Shown: positions 22,312-36,115, counted from the first letter of the stretch. The stretch is DNA of 64,000 nucleotides from Delphinus delphis (GCF_949987515.2 NC_082695.1:70040265-70104264); one strand, 5' to 3'. A program made the numbers and translations. The notes: a model not told the origin generated them from the sequence alone.

Positions 22312-24105
22312 CCTTTTTTTTTTTTTTTCTTTTAATGGGCAGGAATTTTTCTTTTAATAGACCGAACTTGTTAAGACTTTCAATTTACCTAAGGAGTTTT
22401 CTCCTTGGCCACTTAAAATAGGTCTAGCCCTGGCTGGTAAGGCTCCCTCAGGGTTGAAGGAAAGACAGGGACAGCAAAGTCTGGGATGCTGTCAGGTGCC
22501 ACAGGGCACATGCAACTGAGTCCAGGTCCATGGAAGGAGTAGCGAAGGGCAGCTGACCACAGGGCAGCTGACCACAGGGCAGCATTCTCAACTCACTTCT
22601 GTGGGTACTGATTGAAAAGCACCGTGGTGGACGCCTGGCTTGAATCTCCCTCCCAGGTATGTAGGGTCACCATCTGCAGGAGTCTTTTCAGGAAAGATCC
22701 CTTACTTCTCCTTCACTCCCTGGGGCTGGAGCACAGGAACAACTCTTAGACTCAGCCAACTGAGCGCTCCCTCCTGGAAAGGCCAGCAAAGGATTGTCCC
22801 TTGGGCTTGATAAGCTGGAGGCAGTGAAAATCCCATCATTATTCTGGGCAGGAAGGAGTCTGGCACAGAGAGTGCGTTGTGTCCAGCAGCAGGGACACCA
22901 GCGTGGTATCTAGTGACCAGTGGCAATGCCAGAAGAAGTCTATCCCCCTCTTGTTACAGGCTGATCTTTGCTGAGGTACTGGGACTGGATTCTCTCATTT
23001 CCATACCTAGTTTTCCCATCGATTCTGGAAGATGAATTTACTTCCAGTAAATTCCTTTCCTACTTAGGTTAGCCAGAGTCAGTGACTCTGCTTAGTGACC
23101 GAGAGCCCTGTTTTCGCACAGTTTCTGAGTTTTCACCTCCTCAGTTCTGAGCTAACAATATTGACAATTGTCTCATCATTCTTGGCCACTATGATAGAGA
23201 GCTTTGATATTAGAAACTGAAAGAGTAATTTACAATAAAAGTGCTACAAGGGTAATTAGGTTATGTGATGGAGGAGAAAAGCTAATATATCTCCAGACAC
23301 TTGAAGAGACTGGTCATGTACTGAATGCTGAATAGCACACCTGTTCTGCAGCGACATTACACGGCACAATGGTGACATCCAGTGTCAGCTGGCTAAATCT
23401 CAGGTGACTGTGCAGTTTACCTGAAAATGATGTACAGTATATCAAAAGACATGCATGTTAACACGGAGCCCAAGTAACTGCAATGCTGTTTGCAAGAAAT
23501 AATCTAAGATTTTTAAAGTAGAATTAATTTTTATTCATTTCTAAATGCTACTCATTTGTATATACAAATATATTTATATCATAGCCAGTGCTATAGCAAG
23601 CTCTTAGATATGAAATGAAAGCTATTTAGTTTGGGGGGAAAAAAGGATTGAAATCCTAGTACAAACACAATGTAAAATATATACTATTGACAAAGCACTG
23701 TGCCATTTACCAAAAATTATTTTCCATATATTGTCAGAATTAATCATCCCAACACACTGTGCTATAATTATTACCTATATATCTATATCTGTCTATATGT
23801 ATAATATAGACATAGGTATAAGGCAACCAAGTCACAGAAAAGTGACATGTTTTTCAAGATCATAAGTTAATCTTATCACCTGAACCCAGATAGACTGACC
23901 CCCAAATCCAAGTGTCTTTGTAATGAGAAAATCTATCTTCATAGTTCACTGGTATAATTTGAAACTTTGAAAAACAGCTGAAGGTTTCGCCCAATGACCA
24001 GTATAGCAGCTCAACTGCAGAGTGGTGCAAATCACATGAATCCCTTCCCATTTGGGGAAGAGCGAGGGGACCGGGATCTGATGACAGCCCACCTCATGCA
24101 GGCTG
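22312..24105. other. Unassigned DNA in the 5' intron region
   Basis: A poly(T)/T-rich run at 22313-22335 and a short tandem repeat of GGGCAGCTGACCACA at about 22550-22583 (two full copies and the start of a third). A TATA/CTAT low-complexity tract lies at about 23772-23815. No coding exon was recognised. Confidence 0.4.
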
Positions 24106-24109
24106 GGGT

Positions 24110-24260
24110 ATGCTGCCTTTAATAATCCTCATGAACACCTGAGGCGGTTAAGTGTTATTGTCCCCATTTTACAGATGAGGGAATGAGCTCCCCAAGGTCA
24201 AGCAAAGACAGCTCATTAATGATGGTCATGGACCCCAACCCACAGGGCTTGGGCTCTTTC
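24110..24260 (-). repeat. MIR SINE remnant
   Basis: Antisense MIR: TAATAATCCTCATGAACACC, then GTCCCCATTTTACAGATGAG, then CCCCAAGGTCAAGCAAAGAC. Confidence 0.75.
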
Positions 24261-24489
24261 CAAATTTCCACTTTGTCTCCTGCTGCATTCTGAATGGACT
24301 TCCAAGCCTAGTTTCTTGGGTCCAGGCTCATTTAGTAACGGGGGTTTTCCGAAGTAAGTAACTAAGTAACAGTCAAGTGACTCCTGCCATGAGTCCCCAG
24401 GTGTGTCCTTCAGGAGCCTAAGCAGATGTTGTCGCAATAGATTTATTCCACAAACAGAGGCAGTGTGACTCCATGGCTTGAAGATGAGG

Positions 24490-25115
24490 GCTTCGGACTC
24501 GGTACTGCCCACAAGACTATTTTACTTCCCCACTAGCTGAGCAGCCTTGGAAAAGTTTTTTTTTTTCAATTCCTTTATCACCATTTATTGAAATTATTAA
24601 TTTTTACATATTGAATTAAATTTTATCTTTATCAAAAATCAACTGTTCTTTTTGGGTAAATTTCTGGATTTTCTTCTAATCTATTTCGGTATATGTCTGT
24701 TCTTTTTTTTTCATCTTTTTTTATATTTAATGTTTATTTTATATTGGAGTATAGTTGATTTCCAATGTTGTGTTAGTTTCAGATGTACAGCAAAGTGATT
24801 CAGTTATGCAAATAGATCTATCCTTTTTCAGATTCTTTTCCCATACAGGTTCTGACAGAGTATTGAGTAGCATTCCTTGTGCTGTACAGTAGATCCTTGT
24901 TGATTATCTATTTTATATATAGTAGTGTGTATCTGTTAGTCCCAAACTCCTCCTTGGAAAAGTTTTTAAACTCCCTTAGGCTTTAGTTTCCTCAACTGAA
25001 AAATCCAGATGAAAATGTTAACTTCCTCATAGAGTTATATGACAACTAAATGGGATACAGCATCAAAAGTGCTTATGGCGTATCTGACCATGATACACAT
25101 TCAGAGAATATTAAG
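24490..25115 (+). repeat. MIR SINE split by an L1 insertion
   Basis: The MIR left part (ACTTCCCCACTAGCTGAGCA, then CCTTGGAAAAG) occupies about 24490-24560. It resumes at 24968 with AAACTCCCTTAGGCTTTAGT and CTCAACTGAAAAATCCAGAT. The L1 insertion between the parts lies within the MIR and duplicated 16 bp of it, which shows the relative ages. Confidence 0.75.
24561..24951 (-). mobile_element. L1 3' end with candidate 3' transduction
   Basis: A perfect 16-bp TSD (ccttggaaaagttttt) lies at 24545-24560 and 24952-24967. Between them, in plus-strand order, come a T run, about 125 bp of unrelated-looking AT-rich sequence (24567-24700), a second T run at about 24702-24711 and 24716-24722, then the artiodactyl L1 3' end in antisense (TATTGGAGTATAGTTGATTT onward to 24950). 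Two A tails in one TSD-bounded insertion are the signature of an L1 that read through its own polyadenylation site. The extra segment itself resembles an old L1M 3' region. Confidence 0.7.
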
Positions 25116-25119
25116 TAAT

Positions 25120-25515
25120 TATCTTTATGTTCACAACTTATTGTAGACATTTACTTACAGGGCATCATTTGAAAGTGTCAACACCTAAGCCCAGTTGTCC
25201 CCCCTCTTCTCATCCCCCCACCCCCACCAGTCAATTACTCCTCTTGCTTTGACCTTCTCAGTTAACAATCAACTTAAAAGCCACTTATGACTCGTCAGTG
25301 AAAAAAACATGAGAAGCAGTTGTCACTGACATATATCTCAGTCATTTGTAACATTTATAAGGAAGGTGCCCTTTTGGAAAATTTTTGTGGCTTTATTAAA
25401 TATTTTAAGAGCAAAAGGCTCAGGCATTTACAAAATATCTGTAGCTTCCTAAGCTGGTCTTGGGATAGCTGAGCTTCAACATCATCTACGTCACTTTAAA
25501 AATTATCCAGCGAAG
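25120..25515. other. Unassigned DNA in the 5' intron region
   Basis: No exon or named repeat recognised. Confidence 0.35.
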
Positions 25516-25519
25516 GAGG

Positions 25520-26130
25520 GAAAAACAGATGATACAACGTGTGGGTGAGGATGGAGAGTAGCCGAAACTCCTGTATGTTGCTGGTGGGAAAGCAAATGTG
25601 CAGCCACGCAGGACGGCAGCACGTAAGCAGTTTCCTATAAAATTAAGCACAGACGGTACAACCCAGCGACCTCTCTCCTAGGGGATTTTTATGTTCCGTA
25701 AAACACAAATGTTTATAATTGCCAAACACTGGAAAAAATTCAAATATTCATCAACAGGTGAATCCTACTCATCAACACAAAAGAATGACCTACTGATACC
25801 CACAGCGATATAGGTGAATCTCAAATGCCTTATGCTGACTGAAAACAGCCAAATCCAAAAGGATGCATATTCCATACTCCCATTTATATGACATTCGAGA
25901 AAATCTGAAACTATAGGGCCAGAAAACTGAACTGGGGATTAAGAGTGGGGGAGGGATTGACTACAAAGGAGACACTGGGGAATATTTTGGGGGGTTGGAG
26001 AGTGGTGACGGAACTGTTCTCAATCTTGATGGTGATGTAGGTTCCATGATTGTAACCATTCGTCAAAACCTACAGAACTCTACACTAAAAAAGATGGATT
26101 TATATGCTTTTATTTTTTAAACCGTAATTC
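25520..26130 (+). repeat. Old L1M 3' end
   Basis: Degraded L1 tail. Recognisable steps are CTGTATGTTGCTGGTGGGAA, CAGTTTCCTATAAAATTAAG, ATAATTGCCAAACACTGG, TTCATCAACAGGTGAATCC, AACTGTTCTCAATCTTGATG, then ACTCTACACTAAAAAAGATG. No reading frame survives. Confidence 0.85.
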
Positions 26131-26134
26131 AACA

Positions 26135-28186
<2,052 letters not shown>

Positions 28187-28202
28187 AAGAGTTAAACGTC
28201 TT

Positions 28203-29494
28203 TCCATACAGATGGGCAAGAAACACATGAAGAGATGCTCAACTTTACTAATTATTAGAGAAATGCAAATCAAAACTACAATGAGGTATCACCTCACACC
28301 GGTCAGAGTGGCCATTATCAAAAAATCTACAAACAATAAATGCTGGAGAGAGAAGGGAACCCTCATGCATTGTTGGTGGGAATGTAAGTTGATACAGCCA
28401 CTATGGAGAACAGTATGGAGATCCCTTAAAAAACTAAAAATAGAACCACTATATGACCCAGCAACCTCACTACTGGGCATATACCCAGAGAAAACCATAA
28501 TTCAAAAAGAGTCATGTACCACAATGTTCATTGCAGCACTATTTACAATAGCCAGGACATGGAAGCAACCTAAATGTCCATCAACAGAGGAATGGATAAA
28601 GATGTGGTAGATATATACAATGGAATATTACTCAGCCATAGAAAGGAATGAAATTGGGTCATTTGTAGAGACATGGATGGACTTAGAGACTGTCATACAA
28701 AGTGAAGTAAGTCAGAAAGAGAAAAACAAAAATTGTATATTAACGCATAGATGTGGAATCTGAAAAAATTGGTATAGACGATCTCATTTACAAAGCAGAA
28801 ATAGAGACACAGTATGGATACCAAGGGGAAGGGGGGTGGTGGGATGAACTGGGAGATTGGGATTGACATATATACACTATTGATACTATGTATAAAATAG
28901 ATAACTAATGAGAACCTACTGTATAGCACAGGGAACTCTACTCAATGCTCTGTGATGACCTAAATGAGAACGAAACCCAAAAAAGAGGGGATACATGTAT
29001 ATGTATAGCTGATTCACTTTGCTGTACAGTAGAAAGTAACACAATATTGTAAAGCAACTATACTCCAATAAAAAAAATTAAAAATTAAAAAAAAAATAAA
29101 ATAAAATTGAAGGCAGACCTCTCAAAGAAACAATGAGGTCAGGAGATAGTGACATTACATGTGCTGAAGGGAAAAAAATGTCAACTAAGAATTTTATATC
29201 CAACAAAATTATCTATCAAAAATAAAGGCAAGGGCTTCCCTGGTGGCGCAGTGGTTGAAAGTCCGCCTGCAGATGCAGGGGACACGAGCTCGTGCCCGGG
29301 TCTGGGAAGATCCCACATGCCGCGGAGCGGCTGGGTCCGTGAGCCATGGCCGCTGAGCCTGCGCATCCGGAGCCTGTGCTCCGCAACAGGAGAGGCCACA
29401 ACAGTGAGAGGCCCGCGTACCGCAAAAAAAATAAAAAATAAAAAAATAGAATAAAATAAAGGCAAAATAAATTCTCACATTTAAAAAAAAAAAA
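28203..29494 (+). mobile_element. 5'-truncated L1 with 3' transduction
   Basis: A 16-bp TSD (aagagttaaacgtctt) bounds the insertion at 28187-28202 and 29495-29510. From 28203 to about 29097 it is an L1. First comes the C-terminal end of the ORF2 reverse transcriptase protein, broken by deletions and stop codons (a 132-codon remnant frame at 28212-28610). The 3' UTR follows, ending in ACTCCAATAAAA and an A-rich tail. After that tail comes about 115 bp of non-L1-3'-end sequence, then, beyond a later SINE insertion, AATAAATTCTCACATTT and a second A tail at about 29483-29494. One TSD pair spanning two tails indicates 3' transduction. No functional protein remains. Confidence 0.8.
29232..29452 (+). 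mobile_element. Young CHR-type SINE (copy 1)
   Basis: Full-length cetacean CHR SINE: GGGCTTCCCTGGTGGCGCAG head with tRNA-like A and B box region, a GC-rich body with CATGCCGCGGAGCGGCTGG, and the GTACCGC end with an A-rich tail. A 13-bp TSD (aaaataaaggcaa) lies at 29219-29231 and 29453-29465. It is nested in the transduced part of the L1 at 28203-29494, so it is younger than that L1. Confidence 0.95.
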
Positions 29495-29754
29495 AAGAGT
29501 TAAACGTCTTCTAAGTCCAACCTAGAATATGAAATGACCGATGCTTCCTGCCACTGGCACAGGATTTACGATTTACTACTTTCATGGAGTATCACAGAAA
29601 GATCACAGTTATGACATTTGGTAAATATCAGCAATCCATATCAGGAATATATTTTTCATAAATAGAAATACAAGTTTGGCTCCTATCAGTTATTTTTAAA
29701 TTATGCTACCATGGAAGCTGGACCAAAATATCTGTCTTACCCCTTCAATGTGAT

Positions 29755-30200
29755 TGCAGAAATGCCCATCACCTGGTAAGCAAAATGTGGCATAGCCATC
29801 CAATGGGATGAACATTAGTTAGCAATAAAAAGGAACCACTAGTGACACATGCCACAACCTGAATGCACCTTGGAAACATTATTCTAGGTGAAAGAAGTCA
29901 GCTGTTAAACACCGTATATTGTATGATCTCATTGTATGAAGTGTCCAGAAAAGTCAAATCTAAAGAAACAGAAAGTAGATGAGTGCTTGCCTGGGGCTGG
30001 GGGTGAGAATGGTGAGTGACTGAAAACAGGTCCTTGAGATTTGGGAAGGATGGGGATGATGAAAATATTCTAAAATTGGATTGTGATAATGGTTGTACAA
30101 TTCCGTAAATTTACTAAAAATCACTGAATTGGACACCTGGATGTATTTTATGGTATGTAAATTATACCTCCAATAGAGCTGTTTTTAAAAATAGCAAAAT
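29755..30200 (+). repeat. Old L1M 3' end
   Basis: L1M tail steps: CAATGGGATGAACATTAGTT, GAAAGAAGTCAGCTGTTAAA, ATTGTATGATCTCATTGTAT, GCCTGGGGCTGGGGGTGAGA, TGGTATGTAAATTATACCTC. Diverged and non-coding. Confidence 0.85.
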
Positions 30201-30684
30201 GAAAAAAGAAAAAAAGCAAGCATGCCTTACATAAAGTCACTCTTTTCCTCTGAGGTTAAAAAATAATTATAGTCATGTTTTTCTAATTTACAGGAAAAAA
30301 ATAACTTGATGGATAGGATTTTCTCGATTTGAATTTTTCACCCCCTAAATGATTGCATCTGCTACTACAAGTTTAGTTTTCATTGAATTTGCATGAAATT
30401 GATATTTAGCTATTTCAGGTTTAAGATCTCAATATTTCATAATATTAAACCCAGAACACAGGATCCCTAAATTCTTTCCCAACCTAAGCAGAAGAGAAAA
30501 CTGACTTGAATAACATATAAGTTCCTTTACAATTTTTTAATCTATTTCAATCAGTGTAAAAGAGTCTGATTTGAAACTAATCTAGTTTCTAGTTTCGGTC
30601 ACTGTCAAAAAGTGATGGATGGTGATTGCTGTGATTCCTAATCTATGGCCTCGGGGTGTCCCGGAGGAGTCCAAAGTTGTGTAA

Positions 30685-30790
30685 ATTCCATGAGGACAGG
30701 AATGTGTCTTATTTACACAAAGCTGTATCCCCCTGTGTCTCCTAGAAAGAACGTAGTGCCCTACACAATAAATATTCGTTCAGTGAATAT
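30685..30790 (+). repeat. L2 LINE 3' end
   Basis: CCATGAGGACAGGAATGTGT, then CCTGTGTCTCCTAGAAAG and ACAATAAATATTCGTTCAGT match the last 100 bp of L2 elements. Confidence 0.7.
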
Positions 30791-30842
30791 ATGACTAGGC
30801 CCGAACATCCACAGACACACCAAATATTTTCTAAAACCGAGT

Positions 30843-30844
<2 letters not shown>

Positions 30845-30902
<58 letters not shown>

Positions 30903-30938
30903 ATATACACACACACACATACACCCACACCCACACAA

Positions 30939-30986
<48 letters not shown>

Positions 30987-30990
30987 ACAC
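30845..30990. repeat. Compound (CA)n microsatellite
   Basis: About 145 bp of almost pure CA, with TACACATATA and CCCACACCCACACAAACA interruptions in the middle separating two long pure runs. Alternating purine-pyrimidine tract able to adopt Z-DNA. Long open frames here are repeat artefacts. Confidence 0.97.
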
Positions 30991-30999
30991 CGTGCTTTT

Positions 31000-31930
31000 G
31001 GTTTCCAAATTCAGTGGGTGGCTGTTTTCACACTTAGTGAAATGTAAATTTACTTAAACATGCTATTAAATTGATAGTAACGTGTTGCCATTTTGAAATG
31101 CTTTTCTGTCGATAAATGGCCTTTTAATTTTGATGTAAATGCCTCGCCGAGTCAAAGCCACTACTTTAAATGACATTCCCTTCAGAAACCTTCAGTTGTT
31201 CCCTTTTACAGCCATTATTCTAAACAAATAAATGTACACCTCACTTTTCAGTTTTGGCCAAATCTAGCTTAGATCTTCCGGCTTTGTCCAGATTTGGGGA
31301 TTACAACTCAAGCCCACTGTCCAGCACATTATAAATCAATACGCTAACAAATAACATGCCTGTCATTAATTCTCAGAATCAGAAAGGTGAATAATACAAC
31401 TGAAATAGTGTCTGTCTTTATTTCAAAAATCTCTTTTTAGTTAGTGCAGGTTTAGTTACTACATTTAGTTAGCAAATCACAAAGGTAAAAACCTTGGGAA
31501 GTTTGCCTAGGTCACAGGAAGTGTAAGCCATTTTCATTCTTTCTGTAAGTGGTTGAGAAGCCTCTGCTTAGGTGCACATTCCTCTGTGTCAGGGCCCTTC
31601 ACTCTCAAATTATCAGTGTAGGGCGAGAGCGAGGGGGGAGAGCCCAGCAGGAAGAAACAACAGCACCGATTGTGTGTGCTAGGGTACTGAAACTCCAGCT
31701 CAGATCATATTTCTGAAAAGCCAGCTTCCGCAGAACTGAATATTCAATAGCATTAGGTTAAAAAGACATTATCTTCTCCCAATTGCAAATGAGAAGTAAT
31801 TCCCTTTTGGACACTTCATCTAGTCTATATATACCAAGAAGTAAAAAAGGTTTTGATTCTTAAATCAAACAACTATAGTGAAAATGGTAAACAGACACAG
31901 CTTCAGCTACATTTGGAGCTAACGGCTTCT
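31000..31930. other. Repeat-poor DNA near the putative promoter
   Basis: No exon or repeat recognised. It lies just inside the CCDC68 transcription unit by my model and contains motifs such as CTAAACAAATAAATG at about 31221. It could hold 5' UTR exons or intronic enhancers that cannot be called from sequence alone. Confidence 0.3.
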
Positions 31931-31934
31931 TCTG

Positions 31935-31937
<3 letters not shown>

Positions 31938-31990
<53 letters not shown>

Positions 31991-32035
31991 TATATATGTA
32001 TATATATGTGTGTATATATATATGTATATATAAAT
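31938..32035. repeat. (TA)n/(CA)n compound microsatellite
   Basis: A TA run of about 17 units passes into ACACAC and then TATATGTA/TGTGTATA units. AT-rich and self-complementary, so prone to hairpin formation and length change. Confidence 0.95.
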
Positions 32036-32599
32036 TTATTTTCCCTTTCGAAGAAGGTTGAAAAGTTACAGCCATGTCATCATCCAGCTTTGCACTGTCC
32101 TGTACTGTTCTTTCCGTAAGATGACACTGCCCCTTTGCAAAATTGCCTGGGGCTGAGTAACTTTCAGCTCTAAAATCCCATGACAGTAGAAAATTGTCAG
32201 CCAATAGGCTGTTCTCTTTTCGCTACACCTACAGCTACAGAAGCCAGCACGAATGAATGAAGGGTAAGACAACCACCTTCACTCGTTCATTTGTTTATGC
32301 TCTTAAAAATTTCGGGCACAGTAAGCCGTCAACGTTGCCACGCAGGGGTTCACAGGTGACAGCAAGTTCTCCAGAGGGCTTTCTCCACCGCCTGTGAATC
32401 GCGGGGACCCCTGACCAAGGGACTGCGTAACACCAATCTAAATAAATAATCAGGTGTGCACAGGGCTATGGAGGGGGTAAGCTTTCTCGGGGAAGGCAAC
32501 TCTGTTCCTGGAGGAGCACAAACTTCTCGCCCAGGGAATCCGAGCCCAGAAAAGAGGTTTACAGGGAGAATATGCTCCTTACCAAGGATCCGTTTTCAG

Positions 32600-32950
32600 G
32601 AAAATGCCCTTGGTACACTGGGCGGCGCTGGGGGGGGCGGGCAGCTCCAAGGGCACCTGGACACCCACTCACCTGGGGGGCGGGAGGGTTGACCTGCCCG
32701 CAGATCGCAGGGGCTCGCCTACCTTGGAGGGCGCTCAGCGAGCGCAGGGTCCAGGCGCTGCTCTTCCGCTCTGCTTGGACCTCGGGCCGGGTCGGCCAGG
32801 CCGGGCTTGGTGGCTCCGCCCCGCAGGGCGCGCCCAGGGCAGAGTCCGGCGCCCCAGCGGCTCCGGGGAGGAGCCTGGGCCCCCGCGGCGCCCGGACGCG
32901 CACGCCCGGCCCCGGGCTGCCTTCTCTGCATCCCAACACCCGAGTTCCCA
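32600..32950 (-). promoter_or_regulatory. CCDC68: CpG island, probable CCDC68 promoter and exon 1
   Basis: The only GC-rich, CpG-dense segment in the window, in an otherwise AT-rich and CpG-poor sequence; the SINEs excepted. It carries a GC box (GGGGCGGAGCC on the minus strand, at about 32812-32822) and other Sp1-like GGGCGCG/CCGCGG motifs. A canonical minus-strand donor, CCAAG/GTAGGC, has its exon side ending at 32723, which suggests an untranslated first exon running from roughly 32750-32900 down to 32723. No TATA box is evident, as usual for CpG-island promoters. Assignment to CCDC68 rests on strand, distance (17 kb from the start codon) and lack of any other gene. Confidence 0.65.
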
Positions 32951-33049
32951 GCACTGCACACCCCTCAGTAACTGAGTTATGTAAAGGGGAATAGTTGCTG
33001 CTGCTTTTTCAAAAAGGTTCTGTTTGCACTCCAGGTTCATAAATTTTTG

Positions 33050-33930
33050 CTTTTGTTGTTGATAATAAGCCTTTTTATTTTGGAGTAATTTTAGATTTCC
33101 AAAAACTTGCAGAGATAGTACAGAGTTGCTTAAACCCGCTCTGCCGGTGTCCCCTAATATTCACATCTTACATCACCATGGTACAGTTGTCAAAAATAAG
33201 AAATGAACACTGATCCGTTACTATTGCCTAAACTAGACTTCGCGTAGATTTCACTAGTTTTCCTCTAAGATCTTTCTGTTCCAGGATCACGTTCAGGACC
33301 CAACGCTCCATTTAGTGTTATGCCTCTTTAATCTCCTCTTGTCTGTGACAGTTTCTTGGTCTTCCCTTGTTTCTCTTAACTTTGAGTGTTTTGAAAAATT
33401 CTGCTAAGCTATTTTGTGGATATCTATCATTTGGTTTTTTCTGATGTTTTCCTCATGATTAGGCTGTGGTTATGGGTTTGGGGGAGGAAGACCACACAGG
33501 TAAAATATCCTTCTCGTTATCACATCCTCTCAGGGGCTACACGATAGCAACAGGACTTGTTACTGGTGATGTTGACCTAAATCGCTTAAAGTAGTGTCTG
33601 CCCAGCAGTTGCTATTTCTCTTTCCATACTTTTTTCTTTGGATGAGTGTCACCAAATTCAGCCCACACTCCAGAGAGGAGGGTTGGGGAAATGCAACTCC
33701 ACCTCCTGGAGCGGGGAGTATCTACTTTATTGTTTGGAATTATTCTGTAAGGTAGATGTATTCCTTCCCTCTTAAATATTTATCTATTCAATCATTTATT
33801 TATAGCAGTGTGGACTCATACGTATTTAGTTTATAATTTGAGCTATAATTCAATACTACATTATTTATTTTGTTGCTCAAATATTTACAGCTTTGGCTGG
33901 AACTCTTTCAGGTTGGCTCCTGTATCCCTT
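33050..33930 (-). repeat. Old L1M sequence
   Basis: Antisense L1M UTR-type sequence: TTTGGAGTAATTTTAGATTT, CAGAGATAGTACAGAGTTG, TACATCACCATGGTACAGTT, TTCAGGACCCAACGCTCC, CCTCATGATTAGGCTGTGGT, and on to TTTGGCTGGAACTCTTTC. Non-coding. It begins about 100 bp upstream of the CpG island. Confidence 0.8.
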
Positions 33931-33934
33931 TGAA

Positions 33935-36115
33935 AGTTCATAAACTTTTAGACCTGAGGAGACAAGAAAACTCACTAATGATTTGCTCTACCCCCTCCCA
34001 TGTAACAGATTTGGAGAACTGCAGCCCAAATCCCCCCCAATCCGAGGGTTTTTCAGTGTCTTCCTGGGAACCCTACAATTACTGATTCCCACTTCAGTAA
34101 TAGGAAGTAAAAAAAAAATTCTTTTTCCCCAACAGATAAACTTGTGCGTCGGGACCCAATTAGGGAAGTGAAAGTTGATAGTTCTTAGGTAAGTTTTGGT
34201 TAACTAATCCTTGTGGTTCTATTAAATAGATATATGTGTATGTAGAGATAAATCATGTTCCAAAGATAGTCATGGATGTTTATTACTACTTTAAACATCA
34301 AAGGAATCCAGCTGTTGAGGATCCTTTGTTATGTTGCTTTGGCTGACTCATGTTTGCATTTGCAAGTTGGTCCCATAAACATCACATTTCCTCCTTCTGA
34401 GCTTGCCTCTGGCTCAGCATTTGAGGCTGTCCTGCTTTTTGAGAGCCTCTCACCTCTCTTCCTGTCCTTAACTCTCCTTGGAGAACAAAATCTACTCCAT
34501 TGGTCCAAGTTTTGCCTGCTAAACACAGGATGGATGGCCCAGTGCCTGGCATCACAGAGCTAAGTGATTTTCTGTCTTTCATGTATTTTTGACAAAGTTA
34601 CTAGAAACAATAATTGTTAAGGGAAAATATTTTGTATTGAAGGCCCACTATATCCCAGAAGAAATTGACAAAATTGGAGGAGAAGGTGAGATTTTTGTGC
34701 ACTTTTCTGGGAGGAGACTTCAACTGAAAGTACCAATTCTAATCAGTATGAAACAGTGACTGTATTTCATAGTTCTGTAAATGTACTATTCCCTGGGTAA
34801 TTTTAATAAATCTTGTGTGGAGGGCAACGGGGAGCCACTCATTAACAAGAATGTGGAATTAGAAAATATTGGCAACCTACATAATGCAGCTCAGGAGGAT
34901 CTATAAACCACCCATAAATATAAAATGCCAGTGGTGTGTCTTAGAGGTTGGAAATTGGGAAAGAAGGGATAGATGTTTACGGATTTCTTTTATGGCTATA
35001 GCAGTTGGTTGCTATTTTGATGACAGAATATGTACAAATCATTTTAAATAGCCAAATATTCTGAAGCTTCTTTTCTTCACACCTTACCTGAGATTATTTG
35101 TTTTTCTTTTTTGGGGGGAGGGGGAGGGGTGTCAACTGGCTTCACTTTAAATTTATTATCATTAACTTCAAATGGGCCTTAATGCTGCCCAGTGATCATA
35201 TGATACAGCCCCAGACCTGTTTCTCTCCTATTCCCCTACATGACTGTTTCAAGTTTCCTCCTCTCCTTCCAGATTTCCAGCAACAACTCCTCTCCAGCAA
35301 GCTCAGCTGATGACCTTGTTCTCTGCGTACCTGTTAAGATCAATGAATCTGAAGATAAACTTTATCTGCTCTAACCCATTTGGAGTTCATTCCTCCAACT
35401 CCAAAATTCTAAGTTTCTTTCCAGATTTGTTTTTCTCCATCACACTAGTTACCATCTGCACATTAGTTAACAAGAGAGAGAGAAAGAGAAAGAGAGAGAG
35501 AGAGAGAGAGAAATTTGTCTTTTTCACTTTCGTACCTCCATTGCCTGAAGCTGCTCCAGACACATGGTAGTTGCACAGTAACTGTGGAATGAATGAGGGC
35601 AATGAGTGGTACTTTACTGACGATGATCGAAGAATCCTTGGGGCTTGATGAGGGTGCCGTGGACAGGGAGAGAAAGCTGAGCAGAAGACAGTATGGCCTC
35701 CACACCCACTCCAAGCAGAGCAGCTTCAAACCTACCTGCTTTATAAGATTATCCATATGTTTATAAAAGTATTAGTATTATGTATTTTTTTGGAATAGCT
35801 TGGGTTGGTCCGATGGAGATTGTGTAGGGACTAAAGCATCCCCAAACCACCATCAGCACCCTCTCTGAATAAATCCTCTGACAATGCCCCTGTGAAGGGG
35901 GACCACTAAAGAGGAGAGATTTAGGGGCAGAAGAAAGTGCCTCGTGCAGTCTCCCCTCCTGGAGCACAGTGCATGTTGTTGCCCAGGTGGGAAGAAGGGT
36001 CTGACTGCAAATCAGGTGCCCACATTCAGAGCCTGTGCTTTGTGACACAGCCACTGGGGTTTATATTTGAAATAACTGTTGTTTATTTCTGTTTGGAAGT
36101 TATTTGCTAAAAGGA
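33935..36115. other. Intergenic DNA upstream of CCDC68
   Basis: No gene seen. Contains a (GA)n microsatellite at about 35472-35513 and possibly a diverged L2 fragment near 34385-34560. The remainder is unassigned. Confidence 0.35.
35472..35513. repeat. (GA)n microsatellite
   Basis: GAGAGAGAGAAAGAGAAAGAG, passing into about ten pure GA units. Confidence 0.95.

Noticed and set aside
28212..28610. 132-codon open frame on the plus strand
   Set aside because: It is the degraded C-terminal end of an L1 ORF2 within a 5'-truncated insertion, with deletions and a stop. It is not a host gene.
30742..31057. Cys-Val and Thr-His repeat proteins
   Set aside because: Translations of the CA microsatellite.
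32559..33040. Several overlapping GC-rich open frames of 80-140 codons
   Set aside because: Frames on both strands overlap in a CpG island where stop codons are rare. None resembles a protein; an untranslated first exon explains the site better.
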